64,000 nucleotides of DNA from Methylohalobius crimeensis 10Ki (lineage in GTDB: Bacteria; Pseudomonadota; Gammaproteobacteria; Methylococcales; Methylothermaceae). Shown piece after piece: positions 1 through 8,142 of the stretch. Both the position numbers and the translations under genes were made by a program. A model generated the notes under the pieces. The model saw only the letters and a program-made list of their open reading frames with translations, searched no databases and was not told where the DNA came from. The DNA lies in NCBI RefSeq assembly GCF_000421465.1, contig NZ_ATXB01000001.1:744001-808000 (forward strand). The letters are read 5' to 3'. Position 1 is the stretch's first letter, and every line of letters begins with the position of its first letter.

Positions 1-2
1 CG

Positions 3-293
3 GCGATGGTGGAGCGGCGAATCGAAGGATTCCACTACCTGATCGTCGATTTTCTGGGGTTTGTGGATGGCGAAGGGCCTCCACCCCGTGCCGCCGACGA
101 TGCCTTAGCGGCCGCCTGGGTGCCTCCGGAAGAATGGTCGGATTACGACCTGGCCGAAGGACTGGCGCCGATTCTCACACGGGCCCGCCAGCTTTGGCGG
201 GGCCGGCATGGTGGCCTGGTGGATGTCACCGGGCAGGGGACCGATTTCTTAGCGGATAGTTGGAGGAGACGCGATGAAAGCAGTTTTAGTTGA
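3..293 (+). CDS. NUDIX hydrolase, C-terminal part (5' end outside window)
   Basis: The reading frame is open from the left edge, so this is the tail of a gene that begins upstream. The visible residues (HYLIVDFLGFVDG, then a WVPPEEW segment and a C-terminal helix) resemble the C-terminal half of ADP-ribose-pyrophosphatase-like NUDIX enzymes, which hydrolyse nucleoside diphosphates linked to another group. The NUDIX box itself is not in the window, so the assignment rests on the tail alone. The last 20 bases overlap the next gene, which suggests the two are co-transcribed and translationally coupled. Confidence 0.6.
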   Translation, partial: AMVERRIEGFHYLIVDFLGFVDGEGPPPRAADDALAAAWVPPEEWSDYDLAEGLAPILTRARQLWRGRHGGLVDVTGQGTDFLADSWRRRDESSFS

Positions 294-1272
294 ACAGGCG
301 GGCGGCGCCGAAGCATTACATTTGGCGGAGATCGAGATGCCTAAGCTGGATAAGCCGAATCAGGTTTTGATCCGGCTCAAGGCGGCGGGACTCAATCCCA
401 TCGATTACAAGGTGCGCCAGGCATTGGACCGCTTTCCGGTCACCCTGCCGGCCGTGTTGGGATGTGACGGAGCCGGCGTGGTGGAAGCGGTGGGAGAAGA
501 TGTCGAGCGCTTTCAGGCCGGGGATCAAGTCTACTTTTGCCAGGCCGGCTTCAATGGCCGTCAGGGGACCTACGCGGAATATGCGGTGGTGGACGAGGCG
601 CTGGTGGCGCATAAGCCCAAATCGCTGGATTTTCACCAGGCGGCGGCGGTTCCATTGGTGCTGCTCACCGCTTGGGAGGCCTTGTTCGATCGGGTGCAAT
701 TGCAAAACCGCATGAAAGTGTTGGTTCAAGCCGGCGCCGGCGGCGTGGGGCATATCGCGATCCAATTGGCCAAGCTGGCCGGGGCGGAGGTGGCGACCAC
801 GATCAGTACCCAAGAGAAGGAGGATTTCGTGCGCCGCTTGAGTGCCGATTTCCCCATTCGTTATCGGGAGGCGGATGTGGTGGACGAAATTCGCGCATGG
901 ACAGGGGGCGAAGGTGTGGACATTGTCTTCGACACTGTCGGGGATCGGGTCTTCTCCCAGAGTTGCGCCTGCTGCCGGGTATACGGCGAACTGGTCACGA
1001 TTCTCTTGCCGCCGCCGGAAGTCGACTGGACCGATGCCAGGGTGCGCAACCTTCAAATCTCCCTGGAAATGATGTTGACCCCGGTGCTGTTGGAATTGCC
1101 CGAATGGCAAGCGCACCAGGGACACATTCTGAAAAGCGCCGCCGAGCTGTTCGATCAAAATAAGCTCGAGGTTCAGGTGGCCAAGACCTTCCCCCTGGCC
1201 GAGGCGGCCGAAGCGCAGCGCTATCTGGAGACCCAGGCGCCGCTGGGCAAGGTGGTACTAACGATCGATTAA
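274..1272 (+). CDS. NADPH:quinone reductase-like medium-chain dehydrogenase
   Basis: This 332-residue protein is a zinc-independent medium-chain dehydrogenase/reductase of the quinone oxidoreductase type. The N-terminal GroES-like domain covers roughly residues 1-125. A Rossmann domain follows with the nucleotide-binding motif AGAGGVG at 153-159. The structural zinc cysteine cluster of alcohol dehydrogenases is absent. It probably reduces quinones or other electrophilic carbonyls with NADPH in the cytoplasm; the substrate cannot be read from sequence. The start is supported by a GGAGGAG ribosome-binding site. It overlaps the NUDIX gene upstream, and its 3' end overlaps the convergent DUF457 gene by 15 bases. 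Confidence 0.85.
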   Translation: MKAVLVEQAGGAEALHLAEIEMPKLDKPNQVLIRLKAAGLNPIDYKVRQALDRFPVTLPAVLGCDGAGVVEAVGEDVERFQAGDQVYFCQAGFNGRQGTYAEYAVVDEALVAHKPKSLDFHQAAAVPLVLLTAWEALFDRVQLQNRMKVLVQAGAGGVGHIAIQLAKLAGAEVATTISTQEKEDFVRRLSADFPIRYREADVVDEIRAWTGGEGVDIVFDTVGDRVFSQSCACCRVYGELVTILLPPPEVDWTDARVRNLQISLEMMLTPVLLELPEWQAHQGHILKSAAELFDQNKLEVQVAKTFPLAEAAEAQRYLETQAPLGKVVLTID

Positions 1273-2031
1273 TCCCAACTCCTGTCTTGCCCGGGGCGTG
1301 CGTTGCCAAAGATCGGCGAACCAACGTCCCTCGCTGGGCCAGAAATGCTCGCGTATCGGGGCGAACAGACGATTTTCGCTCACCAGATTGGTAAGCAGTC
1401 CCGGATCCGGGGTGGTGGCGGTCAAGCCGAGCGTCACCATACCCATCAACAGGGAGGCCTTGAGGTCCCGGTAGTGGAAAAGCTTGAGCGCCGTGCCGAA
1501 GGAACGTTTCAGGCGGCTATTGCTGAGGTCGACGCTGAACAATTCATCCAGAATCAGATGGGTGAGATAGCCCATGCCCAGGAACAGACCGTGCAGCCAA
1601 GCCAGTTGGGGCGGAAAGCTAAACAAATTAAAGGAAGCGCTCGCCCCCGCCAGGGTGAAACACGCGACCGCCAGCAGGGAATGGAACACGCCCCGGTGTT
1701 CGGTCAGACGCAAAAAGAACTCGAAAATCCCGTAACGGATCAACAGAAACGCCCCCAGGCCGAGAACGAACAATTCGCCGATGCTGAAGCGAAAATGCTC
1801 CAGGGCATAGAAAATAGCCAGAAAAGCGCAGATTAGCCCCAGGAGACTGAATGCGAGCCGCACCGGGGTGGAATTGTCGGCGTCGATGTCGGGCAGAATC
1901 CCGCCGGCCATCCCCAGTCCCATCAAAGTGGGAGACTGATCGATGGGGGCCAGTTCGACGGCAATGGTCGCCGTCACGGCCGCCCCGCTGATCAAAGTTG
2001 CCCCGATAAGGTGAGTTCGAAAATTAGCCAT
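1258..2031 (-). CDS. DUF457/YdjM-type membrane-bound metal-dependent hydrolase
   Basis: The 257-residue product has several hydrophobic segments and the features of the DUF457 (YdjM/YbcI) family: an N-terminal NFRTHLIGA segment, GGILPDIDADNS around residue 45, a central TEHRGVFHSLL segment and a later GYLTHLILDELF. In this family the conserved His and Asp residues are thought to bind a metal at the membrane. Known members include LexA-regulated YdjM of E. coli, but the reaction is not established. No strong ribosome-binding site precedes the ATG. The gene converges on the dehydrogenase gene and is divergent from gloB. Confidence 0.75.
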   Translation of the reverse strand: MANFRTHLIGATLISGAAVTATIAVELAPIDQSPTLMGLGMAGGILPDIDADNSTPVRLAFSLLGLICAFLAIFYALEHFRFSIGELFVLGLGAFLLIRYGIFEFFLRLTEHRGVFHSLLAVACFTLAGASASFNLFSFPPQLAWLHGLFLGMGYLTHLILDELFSVDLSNSRLKRSFGTALKLFHYRDLKASLLMGMVTLGLTATTPDPGLLTNLVSENRLFAPIREHFWPSEGRWFADLWQRTPRARQELGLIDR

Positions 2032-2105
2032 ATATAAAATATAACATCCTCGCCAAGGAGGATCGCAGAATCCATTGAAATACGTAGCATACGGAGGTTG
2101 AACCG

Positions 2106-2876
2106 ATGCTGGAAATTGTACAGTTGCCGGTTTTGAGCGATAACTATGTGTACCTGCTCCACGAGCCCGAATCCGATCGGACGGCCGTGGTGGACCCGGC
2201 CGAAGCCGGACCGGTTCTAGCGGCGTTGAAAACGCGCGGCTGGCGGTTGACCCATGTCCTCAACACCCATCATCACTGGGATCACGTGGGCGCCAATCTG
2301 GCCCTGAAAGAGGCCACCGGTTGCAAGATCGTGGGATTTCGGGGCGATTCGGGCCGGATTCCCGGTATCGATCGGCAGGTGATCGAGGACGACATCGTGG
2401 AATTGGGCGCGGCGCGGGCGACGGTGTTGGAGGTTCCCGGCCATACCCGGGGGCACATCGCTTATTGGTTCCCGGAGGAGGACGCCTTGTTCTGCGGCGA
2501 TACTTTGTTCGCCTTGGGCTGTGGCCGATTGTTCGAGGGGACCCCCGAGCACATGTGGAACTCCCTGGACAAGCTGCGCGATCTGCCCGATTCCACGCGG
2601 GTCTATTGCGCGCACGAATATACCTTGAGCAACGCCCGCTTCGCGCTGACGCTGGAACCCGATTATCCTCCCTTGCTGGATCGGGTGCGCCAAGTGGAGT
2701 CTTTGCGTGCGGAGGGACTTCCCACGGTTCCTTCCACGCTGGGCGAGGAAAAGGCCACCAATCCCTTCCTTCGGGTCGATGATCCGGCGTTTCAGGCGCG
2801 TTTGGAAATGCGCGGCGATCCGGCGGTGGCGGTATTTGCCGAGGTGAGGCGGCGCAAGGACCGGTTTCGCGGATAA
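2106..2876 (+). CDS. gloB: Hydroxyacylglutathione hydrolase (glyoxalase II)
   Basis: GloB hydrolyses S-lactoylglutathione to D-lactate and glutathione, the second step of methylglyoxal detoxification in the cytosol. The 256-residue length matches the family. The metallo-beta-lactamase-fold signature THHHWDH lies at residues 54-60, followed by further metal-ligand segments GHTRGH, GDTLF and CAHEY. The C-terminal glyoxalase II domain is present, including KATNPFLR. A GGAGG ribosome-binding site precedes the ATG. No glyoxalase I gene is nearby. Confidence 0.95.
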   Translation: MLEIVQLPVLSDNYVYLLHEPESDRTAVVDPAEAGPVLAALKTRGWRLTHVLNTHHHWDHVGANLALKEATGCKIVGFRGDSGRIPGIDRQVIEDDIVELGAARATVLEVPGHTRGHIAYWFPEEDALFCGDTLFALGCGRLFEGTPEHMWNSLDKLRDLPDSTRVYCAHEYTLSNARFALTLEPDYPPLLDRVRQVESLRAEGLPTVPSTLGEEKATNPFLRVDDPAFQARLEMRGDPAVAVFAEVRRRKDRFRG

Positions 2877-2879
2877 ACC

Positions 2880-3557
2880 TCAGCGCATGCCGTAAACCAC
2901 GATGGTTTTGCCGTGGGCGTGAATCAAGCCCTCCGCCTCCAGGATTTTAAGCACCCGGCCCGCCATTTCCCGCGAGCAACCGACGACCCGGCCCAGCTCC
3001 TGACGGGTGATCCGGATCTGCATCCCGTCGGGATGGGTCATTGCGTCCGGTTCCTTGCATAGATCCATCAGGGTGCGCGCAATCCGGCCGGTGACGTCGA
3101 GAAATGCGAGGTGGCCCGCCTTGCGGCTGGTTTGCAGAAGCCTTCGGGAAACCTGCGCTCCCAAGATGCGCAGCAAATCCACCGCGTAGGGGGCCAGTTC
3201 GTTTTCCAGATATTGTTCGAGACGTTTATAGCTGATTTCCGCCAGCAGGCATGGCTCGCGGGTTCTGACCGTTACCGTGCGGACATTCGCCCCCATGAAA
3301 ACGCCGATTTCGCCGATGAATTCGCCCCGGTTGAGGTAGTCTAAAATCAGTTCGCGGCCGTCCTTTTCCTGAAGGCTGACGGTGACCGATCCCTCGATGA
3401 TGTGATAAAGCGTATCGCCGGGATCCCCCGGTTTGATGATATGACTGCGGGCGGGATAGCGGCGGCGGTGGCAGCAATGCAGAAAGGCTTCCATAAAGCG
3501 CGGATTTGCGTTCATTGGGCTGGCTAATGGCTGCATAATCGTTCCGTCTTCGTTCAT
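2880..3557 (-). CDS. crp: Cyclic-AMP receptor protein-type global regulator
   Basis: This 225-residue protein is a Crp orthologue. The N-terminal cyclic-nucleotide-binding domain retains residues equivalent to E. coli Gly71-Glu72 (GEIG, E83), Arg82 (R93) and the Thr127-Ser128 pair (T143-S144); Ser83 is replaced by Thr94, a conservative change. The dimerisation helix and DNA-binding domain follow. The recognition helix CSREMAGRVLK keeps the Arg, Glu and Arg that contact TGTGA sites in E. coli CRP, so a similar operator is expected. The first ATG lies 14 codons before another candidate start; neither has a strong ribosome-binding site. It converges on gloB, with three bases between the stop codons. 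Confidence 0.9.
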   Translation of the reverse strand: MNEDGTIMQPLASPMNANPRFMEAFLHCCHRRRYPARSHIIKPGDPGDTLYHIIEGSVTVSLQEKDGRELILDYLNRGEFIGEIGVFMGANVRTVTVRTREPCLLAEISYKRLEQYLENELAPYAVDLLRILGAQVSRRLLQTSRKAGHLAFLDVTGRIARTLMDLCKEPDAMTHPDGMQIRITRQELGRVVGCSREMAGRVLKILEAEGLIHAHGKTIVVYGMR

Positions 3558-3664
3558 CGGGCTGCTTCTAAGTCTAGTCTATGTTGAGCCAAGTATGCCA
3601 AACTTGAGGTGGTTGGCGTGGAAAGGTGATATCGTGGACTGAGCGGTGAAACCGGGAGCGAGCC

Positions 3665-4834
3665 ATGTTTGATCGGGCACGTATCGATACTTTATATCCT
3701 CATTGGGTGGAATTGCGGCGTGCTTTCCATCGCGAGCCGGAACTGGCGTTCGAGGAAACCGCGACCGCGGAAAAGATCATGGCCGAATTGGATCGGCTAG
3801 TCATTCCCTATGACTATCAAGGAAAAGGCGGTGGCGTTATCGGCCGGATCGAAGGTGCGCCCGCTGGACCGACGGTGGCCCTTAGGGCCGAGATGGATGC
3901 CTTGCCCGGCACGGAAATAACCGGCCTGCCGTTTGCTTCCCGAATCCCGGGCAAGATGCACGCGTGCGGTCACGATGCGCATATGGCCATGCTGCTAGGG
4001 GCCGCGCACTTGCTTCAGGAGGCGTCTCCGCCGGGTCGTGTGTTGCTGGTTTTTCAACCGGCCGAAGAAAAGGGCGGCGGCTCGCGGGTGATCATCCGTT
4101 CCGGAGCGCTCCAAGGCGTTCGGGCGATCTTCGGCGGCCACGTGACCCACCATTATCGAGTCGGGGAAATCATGGTGGGCGAAGGTGTGGTGACCGCCCA
4201 GTCCGATGGTTTCACCATACGTATTCGAGGTCGCGGCGGCCACGGCGCCCGGCCCCACGAAGCCATCGATGCGGTGGTGATCGCCGGGTTTTTGATCACC
4301 GCATTCCAGACCTTGATTTCCAGAGAGACCGATCCGCTGCACCCGTCCGTGGTCACGATCGGACGCGTCGAGGGGGGGAGTGCCGCCAACGTCATCGCCG
4401 AGGAAGCCATTCTCGAAGGGAGTCTCCGGACCACTTGGCCGGAGGCGAGAGGCCATCTTCATGCGGGAATGCGGCGCATGGTCAAGGCGCTGGCCGAATT
4501 GCACCAAGCCGAAATCGACCTGGAGATCCGGGAGGGCTATCCGCCGGTGGTCAATTCTCCCCTGGAAACCCGGATCGCCCGCCGGGCGATCGCCGAGGTG
4601 GTCGGGGAAAAACACCTGGTTCCCATGGAGCACCCCAGCATGGGATCGGAAGACTTCGCTTTCTACCTGGAGCAGCTTGCCGGCTGCTACGTGCGTTTCG
4701 GGGCCCGTCTGCGGGAGAACGAATACATTCCTTTGCACAGTCCGGCTTTCGACATCGATGAAGCGGTGCTCAAGGTGGGGGCGGATTATTTTGCTCAAGT
4801 AGCTTGGGAAGCGTTGCGCACCTATGCCGGATAA
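3665..4834 (+). CDS. M20 family amidohydrolase (hippurate/N-acyl-amino-acid hydrolase type)
   Basis: A 389-residue metallopeptidase-fold enzyme of the M20D subfamily, which cleaves amide bonds in N-acyl amino acids such as hippurate, N-acetyl-amino acids or auxin conjugates. The signature HACGHDAH (residues 99-106) supplies the metal-binding Cys101 and His103, AEE near residue 135 carries the catalytic glutamate, and MGSEDF near the C terminus supplies another ligand. A dimerisation lid domain occupies the middle. GGGAG precedes the ATG. The gene overlaps the following GCS2-type ligase gene by 11 bases, implying coupled translation. The substrate is not known. Confidence 0.88.
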   Translation: MFDRARIDTLYPHWVELRRAFHREPELAFEETATAEKIMAELDRLVIPYDYQGKGGGVIGRIEGAPAGPTVALRAEMDALPGTEITGLPFASRIPGKMHACGHDAHMAMLLGAAHLLQEASPPGRVLLVFQPAEEKGGGSRVIIRSGALQGVRAIFGGHVTHHYRVGEIMVGEGVVTAQSDGFTIRIRGRGGHGARPHEAIDAVVIAGFLITAFQTLISRETDPLHPSVVTIGRVEGGSAANVIAEEAILEGSLRTTWPEARGHLHAGMRRMVKALAELHQAEIDLEIREGYPPVVNSPLETRIARRAIAEVVGEKHLVPMEHPSMGSEDFAFYLEQLAGCYVRFGARLRENEYIPLHSPAFDIDEAVLKVGADYFAQVAWEALRTYAG

Positions 4835-5936
4835 GTCCTTGGCGTTCCAAGGATCGAAGCGAGCCACCCTCGGCCTGGAATGGGAGCTGCAAATTCTCGA
4901 CCGTCATCGTCTCGATCTGGCCGATCGGGCGATTCCGATTTTGGAAGCTTTTCCCGGAATGGCCTGGATTCAACCGGAGCTGATTCAAAGCTGCGTTGAG
5001 ATCGCCTCCAAGGTGTGCTCCGATTTGCGCCAACTGGAGGCCCATTTGCGCTCGCTGCTGACGGAATTGAGCCGTCGCTGCGGCGAACTCGACTTGGTTC
5101 TGTGCGGCGCAGGCACCCATCCTTTTTGCCGGCGTCTCGGGCTGATCACCCCGTTGCCGCGTTATCTGCGGCAGAAGTCGGTTTATGGTTACATGGCGCG
5201 CAATCAAATCACCTTCGCCAACCATGTGCATTTGGGGGTCCCGGACGGGGAAACCGCCTTGACCTTGATGCGCGAGCTCAAACCCTATTTGCCGATCCTC
5301 ATCGCGCTCAGCGCCAATTCGCCTTTCTGGCGTGGCTACGAGACCGGCTTCGCTTGCTATCGCCAACGCATCCTGGCGGCCGAGCGGAGCTTCGGGATTC
5401 CGCCCACCTTTTCCGATTGGAAGCAGTTTTGCGATTTTTTCGCGCTTACCCGGCGGGCGGGAATATTCGAGAACATTCACGATATTCATTGGGATCTGCG
5501 GCCGCGTCCCCACCTGGGCACCTTGGAAGTGCGCGTGATGGATGCCCAATCCAATCTACGGGATGCCATCGCTCTGGCCGCCTTCATTCAGGTCCTCGCC
5601 GATTTTCTTCTGGATACCCCGACCGATGCCCGTCCGCCGGGGTTGCCGCGGTTACTTCCCTGGTGGCTGGAAAAAGAAAATTATTTTCAAGCGACCCTTC
5701 GGGGGGAGGATGCCGGTTGGGTGGACGATGTCGGGGGCGTACATTCCCTGAGGGCGATGATTGAATCTTTGTTGCAAATTTTGCTGGCCAGGTCAAATCC
5801 CCGGCAGCGTCCCTATTTATCCCATCTTCAGCGGCGTTTAGAGGGCGGGGTGGGGTGGCAGAGACAGTTGAGGATATTTTCCTCGACCCGTCGGTTGGCG
5901 GCGGTTACCGCCGGCCTGGTGGCGGAGTTGTGTTAG
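4824..5936 (+). CDS. YbdK-type carboxylate-amine ligase (glutamate-cysteine ligase family 2)
   Basis: The 370-residue protein belongs to the GCS2 family. An N-terminal LGLEWELQ segment matches the ATP/metal-binding start of this fold. NHVHLGVPDG and RPRPHLGTLEVRVMDAQ later provide conserved catalytic-face residues. Enteric YbdK has weak glutamate-cysteine ligase activity; relatives make other ATP-dependent amide bonds, so the true substrate is open. Its start lies inside the M20 amidohydrolase gene (11-base overlap), pairing an amide-forming with an amide-cleaving enzyme. The DUF1820 gene follows 28 bases later and may be in the same transcript. Confidence 0.82.
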   Translation: MPDKSLAFQGSKRATLGLEWELQILDRHRLDLADRAIPILEAFPGMAWIQPELIQSCVEIASKVCSDLRQLEAHLRSLLTELSRRCGELDLVLCGAGTHPFCRRLGLITPLPRYLRQKSVYGYMARNQITFANHVHLGVPDGETALTLMRELKPYLPILIALSANSPFWRGYETGFACYRQRILAAERSFGIPPTFSDWKQFCDFFALTRRAGIFENIHDIHWDLRPRPHLGTLEVRVMDAQSNLRDAIALAAFIQVLADFLLDTPTDARPPGLPRLLPWWLEKENYFQATLRGEDAGWVDDVGGVHSLRAMIESLLQILLARSNPRQRPYLSHLQRRLEGGVGWQRQLRIFSSTRRLAAVTAGLVAELC

Positions 5937-5964
5937 AATCCACGGCCAAACACGAGGAATTTCC

Positions 5965-6291
5965 ATGCCCGCGAAACAGGTTTTTAAGGTCATCTTCATC
6001 AATCAAAATCAGATTTACGAAGTCTACGCCAAACAGGTCTATCAGAGCGATTTATATGGATTTGTCGTGGTGGAGGACTTTGTGTTCGGCGAGGCGAGCA
6101 CTTTGGTGGTGGATCCTTCCGAGGAAAAACTCAAAACCGAATTCGAAAACGTCAAGCGCAGTTTCATCCCCCTGCACGAAATTATTCGTATCGATCAGGT
6201 GGAGCGTCGGGGTGTGGCCCGGATCCTGCCGATGGGCGAAGGAGGCGGATCGGGGAAGGTGACTTCCATCTATCCACCGGGACGGAAATGA
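5965..6291 (+). CDS. DUF1820 family protein
   Basis: A 108-residue protein matching the DUF1820 family of gammaproteobacteria, recognisable from the N-terminal KVIFINQNQIYEVYA and the central FVVVEDFVFGE. It is predicted cytoplasmic and compact, with no signal peptide or membrane segment. Members have no established function. A GAGGAA ribosome-binding site precedes the ATG. It is the last gene of the plus-strand group and converges on sspB, only three bases away. Confidence 0.8.
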   Translation: MPAKQVFKVIFINQNQIYEVYAKQVYQSDLYGFVVVEDFVFGEASTLVVDPSEEKLKTEFENVKRSFIPLHEIIRIDQVERRGVARILPMGEGGGSGKVTSIYPPGRK

Positions 6292-6294
6292 GAT

Positions 6295-6690
6295 TTATTT
6301 GACCACTTTCAGGGTCGGGCGCTTGGGTTTCTTTTCTTTTTCCTTGGCCGGTGTGGGTTCGGGCGGGGGCGAATCGCTGTCCATCTCTTCGTCGAAGACC
6401 ATTCCCTTGCCGGTTTCTTTGGCGTAGATCGCTTGAATGGTGTGGATGGGCAATTGGACCTGGGTGGGGGTGCCGCCGAAGCGGGCCTGAAAGCTGAGTT
6501 CTTCGTTTCCCATCAGCAAATTGACCACTGCTTCGGGGTGCAGATTCAATACGATCCGGCCGTCTTGCACGAACTGGCGGGGGATGTTGACCCCTTCACT
6601 TTCGGCATCCACCAGAATGTAGGGTGTCATGTCGTTATCGACAATCCATTCGTAAATGGCGCGGATCAGGTAAGGACGTAATGCGGTCAT
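6295..6690 (-). CDS. sspB: ClpXP specificity-enhancing factor SspB
   Basis: SspB tethers ssrA-tagged proteins released from stalled ribosomes to the ClpXP protease. The N-terminal substrate-binding domain is clear: RPYLIRAIYEWIVDN, then VLNLHPEAV, then FQARFGG. It is followed by a flexible acidic/proline-rich linker. The C-terminal tail ends in RPTLKVVK, the short ClpX-binding motif (RPALRVVK in E. coli). The ATG at 6690 is chosen over an upstream TTG because it matches the family N terminus. The gene sits three bases after sspA in the conserved sspAB order. Confidence 0.94.
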   Translation of the reverse strand: MTALRPYLIRAIYEWIVDNDMTPYILVDAESEGVNIPRQFVQDGRIVLNLHPEAVVNLLMGNEELSFQARFGGTPTQVQLPIHTIQAIYAKETGKGMVFDEEMDSDSPPPEPTPAKEKEKKPKRPTLKVVK

Positions 6691-6692
6691 AA

Positions 6693-7310
6693 TCAAGCGG
6701 AGAGAAGTTGGGGCAATTCGGCGATTTCCGTTTCTTGGGGGCTCAGACTTTTTTGGAATCCCGGACGGGCGAAGATGCGTTGAGCATAACTATGAATGGA
6801 CTGAGCTTCTTTGGGCAACTCGATGCCGAGCAAAGGCAAGCGCCAAAGGAGAGGCGCCAAAGCACAATCGACGAGAGAGAATTCGTCGCTGAAGAAATAG
6901 GGCTTGGCGGCAAACAAAGGCGCGGCGGCGATCAGGTCCTCGCGAAGCAGTTTGCGAGTTCGCGCCGCCTTTTTGTCCTTGGCCGCCTGAATTTCCTCAA
7001 GGAGCCGATACCATTCCCGGTTGATGCGGTGGATCAGCATCCTGGCCCGCGCCCGCGCCATCGGCTCCATGGGGTGAAGGGGCGGATGCGGAAAGCGTTC
7101 GTCCAGATACTCCATGATGATGATGGGCTCGTAAAGCACCAGATCCCGGTCGATCAATGTCGGCGTATCCCCGTAGGGGTTGAGATCGATGACATCTTCG
7201 GGAAGATTGGCCGGATCGACGAATTCAATCTCCGCCTGGATGCCTTTTTCGCACCAGACGAAACGCACTTGATGACTATAGGGGCAGATGGGGGAGCAGT
7301 ATAGGGTCAT
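6693..7310 (-). CDS. sspA: Stringent starvation protein A (GST fold, RNA-polymerase-associated)
   Basis: SspA binds RNA polymerase and modulates transcription during starvation and acid stress in enterics. The roughly 205-residue protein has a thioredoxin-like N-terminal domain (MTLYCSPICPYSHQVRF) and an all-helical GST C-terminal domain. The shared SspA signatures EYLDERFPHPPL and FSLVDCALAPLLWRLP are present. A GTG lies one codon upstream of the ATG used here, and neither has a clear ribosome-binding site. It lies downstream of petABC and upstream of sspB, a conserved gammaproteobacterial arrangement. The 80-base gap after petC may carry its own promoter. Confidence 0.93.
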   Translation of the reverse strand: MTLYCSPICPYSHQVRFVWCEKGIQAEIEFVDPANLPEDVIDLNPYGDTPTLIDRDLVLYEPIIIMEYLDERFPHPPLHPMEPMARARARMLIHRINREWYRLLEEIQAAKDKKAARTRKLLREDLIAAAPLFAAKPYFFSDEFSLVDCALAPLLWRLPLLGIELPKEAQSIHSYAQRIFARPGFQKSLSPQETEIAELPQLLSA

Positions 7311-7392
7311 CACTGCGTTACCGTGAACGATGTTGGCTGCTTACACATGGCCCCTCGGCGGGGTTTTAGGAAAAAACATTATACCACACCAA

Positions 7393-8142
7393 TCAGTGGA
7401 CGTCTTTCCAGTAGACTTTCTTCAGCCGATACAGGACGAAAGCCAGTACGAGCAGGAAGCCGATCACATATTTGCCGATTCGGCGACGCTCCAATTGGGC
7501 CGGTTCGGCTGCGTAGGTGAGGAAATTCACCAAATCGGCCACGGCGCGATCGAATTCCCGGGGGGGCATGGAACCCCGCTTCACGGATTCGAGCTTCACG
7601 ATGACCGGGGTTTCGTCAATAGTTCGGGTTATTGCCTTTTGCTCGCCTTGCAGATCCCAAAGCACATGGGGCATGGCCACGTCCTCGAACACCCAGTTGT
7701 TGACCCCGAACGGGCGTGAGTCGTCCCGATAGAAAGTACGCAGGTAGGTGTAGATCCAGTCGGTTCCCAACGCGCGGGCGCGTTCGGACAGATCCGGCGC
7801 GGCGACACCGAACCAGCGCTCCGAATCTTCGCCGGTCATCCCCGAGGTCACGGTGCCGATAGGACGTTTCAGCCACGGGAACAATTTTTTGAAGGCCTCG
7901 TCGCTGAGCTTGAGATCCTTTTTGAGGCGCTGGTAGCGCAGATGTTTCAGGGAGTGACAGCCGACGCAGCGGTCCGCGTAAAGTTCGGCGCCACGGCGCA
8001 GGGAATCGATATCGAATAGATCGATGTCCGGTTCTTCCAGGGGCGCGGTCTGTTCCGCCCCCGACCAAGCGGGCCAAATGAGAAACGCCAACAATAGCGC
8101 TCGGCGAGACAGTCGATTTGCATACTCCGAAAAACGTTTCAT
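7393..8142 (-). CDS. petC: Cytochrome c1 subunit of the bc1 complex
   Basis: This 249-residue subunit carries haem c1 and passes electrons from the Rieske centre to soluble cytochrome c. An N-terminal signal peptide covers about residues 1-30. The CVGCH haem-attachment motif places cysteines at 59 and 62 and the histidine ligand at 63. A single C-terminal membrane anchor (IGFLLVLAFVLY) is followed by positive residues. The start overlaps the end of petB by four bases, so translation is coupled. Confidence 0.95.
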   Translation of the reverse strand: MKRFSEYANRLSRRALLLAFLIWPAWSGAEQTAPLEEPDIDLFDIDSLRRGAELYADRCVGCHSLKHLRYQRLKKDLKLSDEAFKKLFPWLKRPIGTVTSGMTGEDSERWFGVAAPDLSERARALGTDWIYTYLRTFYRDDSRPFGVNNWVFEDVAMPHVLWDLQGEQKAITRTIDETPVIVKLESVKRGSMPPREFDRAVADLVNFLTYAAEPAQLERRRIGKYVIGFLLVLAFVLYRLKKVYWKDVH

